From positions 1 through 43,507 of the forward strand of contig JAILKU010000024.1 of NCBI GenBank assembly GCA_024693505.1: a stretch of DNA of 43,507 bases, written 5' to 3'. The notes under the pieces were generated by a model. That model was not told where the DNA came from and made no database searches. It saw nothing but the letters and a program-made list of their open reading frames with translations. The translations under genes and the position numbers were made by a program. Below, piece after piece: positions 1 through 8,393 of this stretch. This stretch comes from Bacteroidaceae bacterium (GTDB lineage: Bacteria; Bacteroidota; Bacteroidia; Bacteroidales; Bacteroidaceae). Every line of letters starts with the position of its first letter. Position 1 is the stretch's first letter.

Positions 1-219
1 AATTGCCTTCTTCGGGCGCCAGGAGAAGTACATGTTCAGTGGCGACTGGCCGTCGGGAATCACATTGGCATCGAAGCACGTGCCCAGTTCGGGGCCTCCC
101 AGCACGGGATTGCCCTCATACTTCACCCATCCTCCGTGCTCCACAGACGTCTGTGCCACACCTTTTTCGCACGACGTCAAAGCCAGCACTGCAAGCAGAA
201 AAAAGAGATAATTCTTCAT
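1..219 (-). CDS. Lipoprotein, probable five-bladed beta-propeller glycosidase (partial)
   Basis: The first 73 codons are present; the rest lies beyond the left edge. The N-terminus is a lipoprotein signal (MKNYLFFLLAVLALTSCEKG), with the lipobox Cys at about residue 17. The mature start contains NPVLGG, GTCFDANVIPDG and MYFSWRPKK, a pattern I associate with the first blade of GH43/GH32-like beta-propeller glycosidases of Bacteroidota, where the Asp of the FDANV segment would be a candidate catalytic residue. The family call rests on pattern memory and a short stretch. The ATG overlaps the TGA of the GH78 remnant upstream (ATGA), so the two would be read from one mRNA and may be translationally coupled. 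The substrate cannot be told; a GH78 neighbour suggests rhamnose-containing pectin. Confidence 0.6.
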   Translation of the reverse strand, partial: MKNYLFFLLAVLALTSCEKGVAQTSVEHGGWVKYEGNPVLGGPELGTCFDANVIPDGQSPLNMYFSWRPKKAI

Positions 220-578
220 AAATCAGATTTCTTAAATTGTTGTTTCATCGGCTTCCGGCCGCCCTCGAAGACCATCAGCCTTCCGTTCACCCAGAGCCAG
301 TACTTCGAGTCGGCGGCAATATGCATCTTTGAAGACGGGTCCACGGACCTGCACACGATTCTCTTCCTGAAGCAGACCCACTGATTGGGCTTTCCGTCAT
401 CCATCCGGGTCGAGATCCAGCTAGCATCCCCGAACACTCTGTCCGGCTGTGCCCCGGCTGGAAGCAGGGAGCAGAGAAGGACCATCAGCAGGGAGATTCC
501 GCATTTCAACGTCCACACTCTCCGGCAAAGCGGTAACTGGAGACAGCGGGAATAGGCAGACATGCTTTTTGTCTTCAT
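216..578 (-). pseudogene. Truncated GH78 alpha-L-rhamnosidase remnant
   Basis: The frame encodes about 120 residues: an N-terminal signal region (SLLMVLLCSLLPAGAQ) and then a segment typical of the start of GH78-type alpha-L-rhamnosidases: DASWIS, QWVCFRKRI, IAADSKYWLWVNGRLMVFEGG. Full enzymes of this family run to roughly 700-1000 residues and contain an (alpha/alpha)6 catalytic barrel; none of that is here. Family-like sequence stops after VFEGG and the frame ends 15 residues later in AT-rich sequence that looks like the leader of the next gene, so an internal deletion is the simplest explanation. I chose the ATG at 578 because the longer upstream frame runs back through a promoter and a terminator. 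The promoter is intact, so the locus may still drive the lipoprotein gene downstream. Confidence 0.7.
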
Positions 579-606
579 AGGGTCGAATTTTCTTCTTTCT
601 CGACCG

Positions 607-638
607 CAAAGATAGTAAAAAATCCCCAGACCGGGCAA
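607..638 (-). promoter_or_regulatory. Bacteroidota-type promoter of the GH78 remnant
   Basis: On the minus strand TATCTTTG (614 to 607) matches the -7 consensus TAnnTTTG. A TTG at 638 to 636 lies 21 bases upstream as a -33 element, inside the loop of the terminator hairpin of the preceding gene. Confidence 0.6.
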
Positions 639-653
639 TCCGGCCCGGGGATT
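617..653 (-). terminator. Intrinsic terminator of the large surface-protein gene
   Basis: Two 14-base arms (621-634 and 640-653) pair with two mismatches around a 5-base loop and are followed on the minus strand by a run of six T. It lies just past the stop of the 675-6290 gene. Confidence 0.75.
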
Positions 654-674
654 CATTTGAAAATGAGAGAAAAA

Positions 675-3600
675 CTACTTAACAAGCACCTTTTTGCCCC
701 CGATGATATATAAACCCTTTGTAGGCTTGCCGCTGATACGACGGCCCATGAGGTCGTAGATCACATTCTCTGGAGCGTTCACACGGACTGCAGCTACGCT
801 GTACGGCGCATCGGCCAGTCCGATGAGCACGGGATAACTGCCCTCTGCCATGTCGCAGTACCAGACGCTGTTGTCCCAATCCACCACGGCCTGTTGCATC
901 TCACCAAAGTTCGTGCTGTCATAGAAGAGGATGCCGTTCTTGGTGTCCTTACGGCTGGTATGCCCAAAGATACCGTAGTCGTTGCTCCAGACAGCCACGT
1001 TGACGTATTGCGAGGCGGGTGTGTCGCTCGTCTGTCCGCCTCCGACAATACCGCCGCCCTTCGAGGCCTGTCCAGCTGCATAGACGTTCTCCATGCAGAG
1101 CTGTCCTGCCACCTGTCCGATGATACCGCCGGTATAGGTGGAAGAACTGTTTATGACAACATGTGCATAGCTGTTCCTGATGGTGGTGGGTCCGGTTACC
1201 TTGCCGAACATACCGCCGCCAAAGGTAGCTCCGCTTGTGAGCTGTCCGTCCACATAAACATGCTCAATACACGTTTCCTCTTCTTCGCTTCCTACCGTAG
1301 CGGCAATCATACCTGTGGAGCCGCCGTCTGATACGGTCATGTTCTCAAAGCCCACGTTGCGCAGGTTGCCGTGGAAGTTACCGAAGAAGCTGTTGTTTGC
1401 CGAGGCACCACTGCAAGTGAGGTTGCGGATGACATGTCCTTGTCCGTCGAAGTCGAACGAATAATCGGTCTCGTTGCAGAGGGGCTCCCATTCAGAAAGA
1501 TTGCTCATATCGAGGTCGGTAGCCAGGCGGACGTAGTTCATCTCCCCTTCGTTCAGATAGTCAGGCAGGATGACAAGGTCATTGGACTCTGCGACAATGA
1601 AGGGATCGTCGATAGTACCCTTCTGCCTGGGCAGGTTGGAGTTGCCGTTCGTATAGATTCCGTCCTCACCCAGGAACACCACTTTGTGCGTCTTGTTCAA
1701 CACGGGATAAGGATCCTCGCCCAGGTTCTGGCGCCATTCGGTAGCCGTTACCTTGCCGCCGTTCAGCTTGTAGCAGAGCTCGCCGCTCTGGTGCATGGCA
1801 GCCACGTCATCGCCCCAGAAAGTGTTCACGACAGAAGATGCCAGTTGTCCGATGGCTCCGTATGTTGTCCAACAGCCAGTGAAGTTTGACGAGGCGGCCT
1901 CTCCGCCGAACCCGCCCTTCTGAACGTGCGGTGTGTTGATGCTTATCTCGCCACAGCTCCAGCAGTTGATGATGTTGCAAAGGTGAAGCTCCCCTGCCAG
2001 CACACCGGCTCGCACACCGATTGCCGGGTCGCAGTTGATGGTGAAGTTCTCGAATCCCAGGTCTCGGAACGTTGCGCCCACTGCCCGGCTGATGAAACCA
2101 GCCTCCACACGTCCTTTTACGTTGACAGTGAGGTTCCTGATCACATGTCCCTGACCATCTATCTCTCCGTTGAAGTTCCTGGCCGCACCTTCGTTGTCCC
2201 AGTCGTAGCTGCCAATCATGGTGAAATTGTCTATCACGCTCATGTCGATATCCTCTGTCAGGCGGGCCTTGGCAGAGAGGTTGCCGCTATTGACGTAGTT
2301 GGAGAAATAACGCAAATGGAAGGGGTTGCTGATTACAATATAACCGTCGGCATCAAATTCAGCCTTGCCCAGGTCATCGCCGCAGACAATGCAGAGTCCT
2401 GTTTCATCATACTGATGGGCAGGCAGTTCGCCAGTCTGCTTTTCATTGGTGTATTCTACTTCTCCAATGATATTGCCGCCGCAGTCACATTCGCCTTTCT
2501 GATACACTTGGGCGTGAGTGGGATCCGGGACGGGATATTCATCCTGTCCAAGGGTCTGGTACCACACGATGTTCTTCTGGTCGCCGTTCAGGCGGAAGCA
2601 GAGTTCGCCAGTAGCGGCCATTCCGAGGGCATCGGCTCCGGTGTAGCAGTTGTTCAGCTGTGCGGCTTCATAGGTGAGTGGCGCGTCGAACGTGCTGTAG
2701 CAGTTGTTGAAGACAGAAGAGTAGCCCTCGCCCGAGATGCCGCTGCACTGGTCATTTTGGGTGTTGATTTTAATCGCTCCTGTCGAAAAGACGTTATCGA
2801 CGGTGCAGTAAACCATCTCACCGGCTATGACACCGGAACGGGCGTAGGCGGTGACATTGGCATTGACTACGCCGAAGTCGTGCAGGTAGGCGGACTGTGC
2901 TCGGCCGAAGAGCCCGGTCTCCTGCTCGTTGTCTGAATTGTCGATGTTGAGGTTGTAGATGATGTGTCCCTGTCCGTCGAATTCACCCTGATATACGACT
3001 TGCGGTCCGCTGGGCCAGTCGAAGATGCCGATGGGCGGAAAGTTCGTGATGGAGCTCAAGTCGATGTCGTTGACCAGTCGGGCCTTGATGCGGTTATTAC
3101 CGCTGTTGGTCTGACGCGAGAGCCACAACAGGTTATTGGTCTCTGCTATCTCATAGAAGCCGTCCTCGGCCAATGTCGGCTCGATACCCTGCTGCATCAT
3201 GTAGAGATCATTGTGCTCCAGTTCGTCTATCTTGGCGGCAACCTCTTCGTTTGTGGCTTCTCCCTTCTCAAACATCTCGAGGATAGGCTCATAGACGTTG
3301 CTGACATAAGCGTTAAACGCTTCCACGTCGCTTTTCATCATCTCCTCGCAGGTCTTCATCACGCTCTCGTTGAGCTGGGCCAGCTTGGTGTATGTCTTCT
3401 TGCTTTCCCAAATGCGCTGAAAGATGTCGCCGAAGGTCTGTACGAGCTGGTATTTTGTCTCGTTGTCCTTAGCATTCTCGACATCGGCCAGAGCGGCCTT
3501 CAGCTCGTCAACCAGCGTCTTTGTGAAGTTTGGTGCGTCTGTAGCATTGTTGGCATAGTAGTCGGACACGTAGTCATAGACGATATGGTTGGCTGTTGTG

Positions 3601-6290
3601 GTCATGTCTGCAAGTGTCTTATCGAGGGCCTCGCTGCTGTAGTCGCTTTCCATGGAACCCAGATAGCGGAGGTGTGCGTCGCCGAAGAACATGATATTCC
3701 GCCTTCCTGCCGGACCTTCAAAGCTAATGCCCACGTTCAGTTCGTCATCAACCTTCACCAGTATGCGGTTCTGCCAGTATCCCTTGCGGAATCCGATGGC
3801 GACACCCGGTACGGTAGAAGGCTTGTATCCAAGGATGCTTCCAAATTCATTCTCGTCCCCGATGGCTACGAACTGGGCCTTTTCGTCGTCGCTCATGGCT
3901 TCATAGACCTCTGCCGGGATGAGGTCGGAGCCTTGGGACTTCACATGGTTCAGCAGGTCGCCTCCATGAACGAAGCCGTCGGCATAGTTGTAGCGGCCAG
4001 CCTGTGTCCATCCGTCTATGTCGGTGTAGGCTCCTATGCGGAACTCATACAGGCCCGGTTTCATGTCGTTGAGAGTCTGTGCCACAGACATTTTGGCATT
4101 CAGTGCGATGGCATGTATATCGCCGTCCCCTCCGGTGGCGGCCACGCTGCCCTGAGTTTTCCATCCTCCCAGTCCGGACGCGAAGTCGGGATTCTGGAGC
4201 TTCATGGTGATGTCGGAGCCAGTACCATAGCCCTTGGTAACGGCTTCATCGACCATTTCGGCGAGGAAGGCTGCCTCGTCGGTGAGCTCGTCGGCGAAGA
4301 GCGACATATTATTAATAATGTAAGGATAGGAACCGTTCTCGAAGTTGTCGTCGGGTTTCACTTCCTCCTGCAGGTAGGTCATGAGCAGCTCCACTTCGTC
4401 GCCTTCGAATCCGCCGGCCAGGAAGATGGCCAGTGAGCTTTGGGCCTGTGCGGTATAGGCGGCGTATGCCTGTGTCGATTCGTTGATGGCGTTGCGTATG
4501 CCTGTCATGCCGTCGTAGGCGGCGATGAATGTTTCGAGCGAGGTGTTCCTCTGGGCGTTGAGTTTCTTGATGTAGTTGTCGATGAGAGACTTGGTGGCTA
4601 CCATGTTCCCGTAGGTCTCTATCTCCACATCAATGAGGCTGTTCACCATCTGGGCCTGCTCTTCCAGAGTGGTGGCGCTGGCAAACTCTTCTTCACCCGT
4701 GGGATAGACGATGCCGTGAGTGCTGTCCAGGACGGGAAATTCGTCGCTGCCCAGGCTTTGGAACCAGGTGGCGTTGTGGAAGTCACTTCCGTTCAGCAGC
4801 CAGCAGAGCTTACCTATCGGTGCCATCTCGTAGGCGTTGATGCCCTCGTAGCAGTTGATCTGTGCCGATGTGGCATTAGCCAGCGGACCGTCGAAGGTAG
4901 TATAGCAGTTGATGAATGTGGACTGGTAAGCCTCTCCGGCTATTCCGCAGCACTGGTTGTTCTGAGTGGTGATGTTGAGTTCCCCTGCCGAAAATACGTT
5001 CTTTACCTGGCAGGCATGAATCTCGCCGGCTATGGCTCCGGCGCGGGCGTATGCGTTGATGTTACAGTTTACGACTCCGAAGTCGTGTATGTTTCCGCCA
5101 GGACTGACACGACCGAAGAGACCGGTCTCCTGCTCATTGTCGGAGTTTTCGATGGAGAGGTTGTAGATAATATGCCCGCCACCATCGAATTCTCCGACGA
5201 AGGGGAGCTGCGTACCGTTTGGCCAGTCGAAGATGCCGATGGGCGGGAAGTTCCAGATACCGCTCAGGTCGAGGTCGTTCATGAGTCGAATTTTCACTCC
5301 GGTGTTACCCCTGTTCACTACTTCGCGGCTTACGTAGCGCAGTTCCTCGGGCGTGGTGATGTGATAGTAGCCGTCGCGCTCAGGTTCGATGAAACCGTTC
5401 GAAATGCCGCAGTTCTGGCAGTATCCCTCATCGTCATAATCGTGTGGCGGAATGGGGTTGGCCGAGGGGGTGTTGCTGTATGTGGCCGTGCCCTGCAACG
5501 TGCCGTCGCAGCTGAACTGCCCAGTGGCATAGACCTGGCTGTGGTTTTCTCCGAAGACGGGGAAGGGGTCCTGGCCGAGTGTCTGGCGGAAGAGGATGGC
5601 GGTCTGGTCGCCGTTCAGAAGAAAGCAGAGTTCGCCGGTGGGGGCGATGGACTGGATTCCTTCGTTATTGAAGGCTTTCACCAGCTTGGGCTGGGCCTCT
5701 TCTTCCCAGGTGGCCAGCACGGAATGTGTGGTGTAGCTACTCTTGATGGTGCTGCTCTGGTCGATGAAGCCTGCAATGGCACCTTGCTGTTCGCTCTCGG
5801 TCTGGATGCTGAGCTCGCCTATCACATAGCAGTTCTCGATGGTGGTGTTGCGCACCGATCCTGCCAGCACGCCTACGTTCAGACCGGCGGCACTGCTTAC
5901 CCTGGCATTCTCGAAGCCGAGGTTTTTGATGGTGGAGCTGCCTACTTGGCCGAAGAATCCCACCTCGCAGTCCTGGTCGGCTGCCGGGGTGAAGTGGAAA
6001 TTGCGGATTACGTGGCCCTGGCCATCGAAGGTGCCGCAATAGACTTGGCTGGTCTCGTGGTTATGCCAACCTATGGGAAGCCAGTTATCCACTTCGCTCA
6101 TGTCGATGTCGGCAGTCAGCTTGGCGCTGGCCTGCTGCCCGTTGCGGATAATCATGGTGAAGTCCCACAGGTCGCTCAGGTTGTTGATAACATAGGCTCC
6201 GGTGGCGTCTTTCTCCAGCGCGGAGGCCGTCTGCCCGACGAAGCACATCAGTGTCGCGAGCAAGAAAGGAGAGAATAGTTTTCTCATCAT
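675..6290 (-). CDS. Large secreted surface protein with GLUG-type repeats and a T9SS sorting tail
   Basis: The 1871-residue protein starts with a signal peptide (MMRKLFSPFLLATLMCFVGQ). It carries several blocks rich in GLUG-like motifs (DIDMS, FDGQGHVIRNL, GLFGR, GVLAGE, NCY) at about residues 30-270, 300-530, 1045-1270, 1310-1520 and 1560-1800, which suggests beta-solenoid repeats. Blocks two and four are followed or preceded by H-x-YD-x-G-x-C-x2-CG motifs near residues 285 and 1295. Helical linkers flank a beta-sandwich-like segment near residues 695-880 (LQNPDFASGLGGW) that resembles a carbohydrate-binding module. The end (VIYDLMGRRI, GLYIIGGKKVLVK) is a type IX secretion sorting domain, so the protein is probably exported across the outer membrane and anchored or released. 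Its ligand is unknown; adhesion or glycan binding is inference. The HU-like gene lies 82 bases upstream on the same strand. Confidence 0.85.
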   Translation of the reverse strand: MMRKLFSPFLLATLMCFVGQTASALEKDATGAYVINNLSDLWDFTMIIRNGQQASAKLTADIDMSEVDNWLPIGWHNHETSQVYCGTFDGQGHVIRNFHFTPAADQDCEVGFFGQVGSSTIKNLGFENARVSSAAGLNVGVLAGSVRNTTIENCYVIGELSIQTESEQQGAIAGFIDQSSTIKSSYTTHSVLATWEEEAQPKLVKAFNNEGIQSIAPTGELCFLLNGDQTAILFRQTLGQDPFPVFGENHSQVYATGQFSCDGTLQGTATYSNTPSANPIPPHDYDDEGYCQNCGISNGFIEPERDGYYHITTPEELRYVSREVVNRGNTGVKIRLMNDLDLSGIWNFPPIGIFDWPNGTQLPFVGEFDGGGHIIYNLSIENSDNEQETGLFGRVSPGGNIHDFGVVNCNINAYARAGAIAGEIHACQVKNVFSAGELNITTQNNQCCGIAGEAYQSTFINCYTTFDGPLANATSAQINCYEGINAYEMAPIGKLCWLLNGSDFHNATWFQSLGSDEFPVLDSTHGIVYPTGEEEFASATTLEEQAQMVNSLIDVEIETYGNMVATKSLIDNYIKKLNAQRNTSLETFIAAYDGMTGIRNAINESTQAYAAYTAQAQSSLAIFLAGGFEGDEVELLMTYLQEEVKPDDNFENGSYPYIINNMSLFADELTDEAAFLAEMVDEAVTKGYGTGSDITMKLQNPDFASGLGGWKTQGSVAATGGDGDIHAIALNAKMSVAQTLNDMKPGLYEFRIGAYTDIDGWTQAGRYNYADGFVHGGDLLNHVKSQGSDLIPAEVYEAMSDDEKAQFVAIGDENEFGSILGYKPSTVPGVAIGFRKGYWQNRILVKVDDELNVGISFEGPAGRRNIMFFGDAHLRYLGSMESDYSSEALDKTLADMTTTANHIVYDYVSDYYANNATDAPNFTKTLVDELKAALADVENAKDNETKYQLVQTFGDIFQRIWESKKTYTKLAQLNESVMKTCEEMMKSDVEAFNAYVSNVYEPILEMFEKGEATNEEVAAKIDELEHNDLYMMQQGIEPTLAEDGFYEIAETNNLLWLSRQTNSGNNRIKARLVNDIDLSSITNFPPIGIFDWPSGPQVVYQGEFDGQGHIIYNLNIDNSDNEQETGLFGRAQSAYLHDFGVVNANVTAYARSGVIAGEMVYCTVDNVFSTGAIKINTQNDQCSGISGEGYSSVFNNCYSTFDAPLTYEAAQLNNCYTGADALGMAATGELCFRLNGDQKNIVWYQTLGQDEYPVPDPTHAQVYQKGECDCGGNIIGEVEYTNEKQTGELPAHQYDETGLCIVCGDDLGKAEFDADGYIVISNPFHLRYFSNYVNSGNLSAKARLTEDIDMSVIDNFTMIGSYDWDNEGAARNFNGEIDGQGHVIRNLTVNVKGRVEAGFISRAVGATFRDLGFENFTINCDPAIGVRAGVLAGELHLCNIINCWSCGEISINTPHVQKGGFGGEAASSNFTGCWTTYGAIGQLASSVVNTFWGDDVAAMHQSGELCYKLNGGKVTATEWRQNLGEDPYPVLNKTHKVVFLGEDGIYTNGNSNLPRQKGTIDDPFIVAESNDLVILPDYLNEGEMNYVRLATDLDMSNLSEWEPLCNETDYSFDFDGQGHVIRNLTCSGASANNSFFGNFHGNLRNVGFENMTVSDGGSTGMIAATVGSEEEETCIEHVYVDGQLTSGATFGGGMFGKVTGPTTIRNSYAHVVINSSSTYTGGIIGQVAGQLCMENVYAAGQASKGGGIVGGGQTSDTPASQYVNVAVWSNDYGIFGHTSRKDTKNGILFYDSTNFGEMQQAVVDWDNSVWYCDMAEGSYPVLIGLADAPYSVAAVRVNAPENVIYDLMGRRISGKPTKGLYIIGGKKVLVK

Positions 6291-6372
6291 AATTGTAGTT
6301 TTTTGTTGTTAAACGTTATTATTCTTTATCTTTTTCTCTTCTGGTAATACTCTCTTTGTACCCAATTAGCGG

Positions 6373-6873
6373 CTACTTGATGCTGTCGGGGTTATTGCGG
6401 TCGCTGCCGGACTGAGTGCTTTCTGCAGCAGTCTTGTTCATGGCCCTCAAGTAATCGGTCACGGAGGGATAGGTTACATTGCCCTCCTTCACACCGGCAT
6501 TGACAAGGTTTAGCTGCGTGGCCAGCGTGTTCTTCAGGGCTTTCTCTGGCAAGAACACAACGTGAATGCCGCTGATCATCTTCTCGGCGTCGAACAAGGC
6601 AATGTCATCAACGCCTTTGCTGTGGAAACTGAGCCGGAAAGTGCCCAATCCGGGAACCTTCACCGTGTTGCCCTTGATGAGTTCGTGCGGGATGTACTGC
6701 CCCACCTGGCGCAGCGTGGCCTCAGTCTCGATGTCGCTGATAGCGCCCACCCGGGATGATTCACTCGGAGTGGTGTCGTCGGCAGTAGGGTAGCTGCTCT
6801 TAGGGGCTGCGTACCACTGCATACTCTGAGTCTTCGGACTCTTCTTCTTGAATAATGTGAATTTAACAGACAT
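6373..6873 (-). CDS. HU-like DNA-binding protein (Bacteroidota HU/IHF-type domain)
   Basis: The 166-residue protein starts MSVKFTLFKKKSPKTQ. It has a central HU-like core (SDIETEATLRQVGQYIPHELIKG, VPGLGTFRLSF) in the arrangement of the Bacteroidota HU-fold proteins found beside cell-surface loci, with a low-complexity polar C-terminus (SGSDRNNPDSIK). Such proteins bind DNA as dimers and bend it; a specific target is not known. I took the ATG at 6873 because family members begin at this MSVKF-type sequence; the 32 codons upstream are Asn/Gln/Thr-rich and look like leader. The gene precedes the large surface-protein gene on the same strand by 82 bases with no terminator between, so co-transcription is likely. 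It is divergent from the AraC gene. Confidence 0.8.
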   Translation of the reverse strand: MSVKFTLFKKKSPKTQSMQWYAAPKSSYPTADDTTPSESSRVGAISDIETEATLRQVGQYIPHELIKGNTVKVPGLGTFRLSFHSKGVDDIALFDAEKMISGIHVVFLPEKALKNTLATQLNLVNAGVKEGNVTYPSVTDYLRAMNKTAAESTQSGSDRNNPDSIK

Positions 6874-7024
6874 ATCGTTTTCAGAGTTTGTTATTGTAGT
6901 TTCTTGACCATTATTATATTGAGGTGTTATTATACCAAACTGATTCTCTTTTGTCGATTTCGGCTGCAAATTAAGCTTGTTTGAATCAAAAAAAAAGAAA
7001 TAATTTGTTTTTTCGATATAACAT

Positions 7025-7055
7025 TTTGATATTTTCTCAAATAGTTATATCTTTG
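7025..7055 (+). promoter_or_regulatory. Promoter of the first AraC gene
   Basis: TTTG (7025-7028), 19-base spacer, TATCTTTG (7048-7055): a full match to the Bacteroidota -33/-7 consensus. Its position rules out the GTG at 7055 as a start and points to the ATG at 7082. Confidence 0.75.
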
Positions 7056-7081
7056 TGCCAAAATGTATAGTAATTAGGCTT

Positions 7082-7966
7082 ATGGCAACCATCAAATATC
7101 TGATCGCTAAGGATACGGACTTCCAGTGGGGGCTCGTTACGAAGACCGTGGGGCTGCAGGACGTCGTGCCCGGCAGTCCATACCCTCCTAAGGGGCATCC
7201 CGAGGACCACGACTTTCAGCCCGAGGGCGGGCGCATTCTGCAGGACATACACATTTTATATATAATAAAAGGCCAGGGATGGTTTTCCTCAACCCATCAG
7301 CCCACCACACGCATCAATGCCGGCGACGTAGTCGTCTTATTTCCTAACGAATGGCACACCTATTCGCCCGACCCCGCAACCGGATGGACCGAGACCTGGA
7401 TAGGCTTCACTGGCGATCTGGCCAAGCAACTGCTCGAGAAATACGGATTCAGCCCCGCCGACCCCATACGGAAAGTGGGAGTGAGCAACAAGCTCATCAT
7501 GGCCTTCGAGCAGGCATACGACGTGGCCGAGAAGCAGCTGCCCGCCTATCAGCAGCAGCTGGCAGGGTACGTAGGGCTCATCATCAGCACCGTCTATGCC
7601 AAGAGCCTACAGCAGCCCTATCTGGACAATCCCGATACCGACCACATCAACCTCTCTATGAAGATCATGCGGCAGAACCTGAACCGTATCATGCTCATGG
7701 AGGAAGTGGCAGCAGAGATAGGGATGGGCTACAGCAAGTTCCGCAAGGTATTCAAGGACTATACGGGTTTCTCGCCCACCCAGTACTTCCTGCGGCTGAA
7801 AATGGAGCAGGCCAAGGACTATCTACTCAACACAAGCCTTTCGAGCAAGGAGATAGCCTACCGCCTGGGCTTCGACTCCGTCTCCTACTTCATCAAGGTT
7901 TTCCATCAGCATCACGGCCTTACGCCCTCTGACCTCCGCCGTCAGTTCGGCCGACAGAAGAATTAA
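7082..7966 (+). CDS. AraC-family transcriptional regulator
   Basis: The protein has 294 residues. The N-terminal half is a cupin-like sensing domain (GHPEDHDF, YIIKGQGWF, INAGDVVVLFPNEWHTY, WIGFTGD). The last 100 residues hold the two AraC helix-turn-helix units (MEEVAAEIGMGYSKFRKVFKDY and SSKEIAYRLGFDSVSYFIKVF), ending in the usual GLTPSDLRRQ. These regulators usually respond to small organic ligands. The gene lies upstream of the RND efflux operon in the same orientation but is separated from it by 427 bases holding hairpins and a promoter, so control of that operon is inference. A close paralogue lies at the other end of the operon. The start at 7082 follows from the promoter just upstream. 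Confidence 0.9.
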   Translation: MATIKYLIAKDTDFQWGLVTKTVGLQDVVPGSPYPPKGHPEDHDFQPEGGRILQDIHILYIIKGQGWFSSTHQPTTRINAGDVVVLFPNEWHTYSPDPATGWTETWIGFTGDLAKQLLEKYGFSPADPIRKVGVSNKLIMAFEQAYDVAEKQLPAYQQQLAGYVGLIISTVYAKSLQQPYLDNPDTDHINLSMKIMRQNLNRIMLMEEVAAEIGMGYSKFRKVFKDYTGFSPTQYFLRLKMEQAKDYLLNTSLSSKEIAYRLGFDSVSYFIKVFHQHHGLTPSDLRRQFGRQKN

Positions 7967-8393
7967 GGAGAGGAAGTAGGAGAATTTGCCATCTACCGTC
8001 CACGAATCCGACTAAAAGCTACAACGAACTCAGTATTTTGGGACAAATATAGTTCAGTTGGAATTTATCCGTAAAGCCGTAGAGATGAATGGTACGAGCC
8101 CATTGTCATACCTGCCATTAATCGCTGGTGGCAATGGCTTCATTATACCCGGAATTTTGCTAAACCCGCCTCCCGTAAAAAAGGAAGGCGGGTGTAAACA
8201 AATTCCGACCCGGGTCGGCAAACACATTCTTTATGAAATGGAAATTGTTCTATTAGTCGAAAGAAACACACATTATTAATAATATTAAGGTTTTTTATGG
8301 CCTGAAATATCCGTAAATGGATTTTTTTTTGTACTTTTGCGCCCGATTTAATATCAAGGTAAAAGGAATAACAAGAAAAAACATAAATAGACA
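7967..8393. other. Intergenic region with a hairpin and a palindrome
   Basis: I see no convincing gene in these 427 bases. A hairpin with 8-base arms (8164-8171, 8186-8193) may end the AraC transcript, though no clear T run follows. A perfect 14-base palindrome, CCGACCCGGGTCGG, lies at 8205-8218. The right end carries the promoter of the efflux operon. Confidence 0.55.
8332..8339 (+). promoter_or_regulatory. Probable -7 element of the efflux operon
   Basis: TACTTTTG fits TAnnTTTG and lies 55 bases before the adaptor start; no good -33 element is visible. Confidence 0.5.

Noticed and set aside
894..6278. Long open frames on the plus strand opposite the large surface-protein gene (up to 612 codons)
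   Set aside because: They are shadows of the minus-strand gene, lack family motifs, and the minus-strand product has signal peptide, repeats and sorting tail.
8058..8279. Short plus-strand open frame after the first AraC gene
   Set aside because: It runs through a hairpin and a palindrome, with no sensible composition or promoter.
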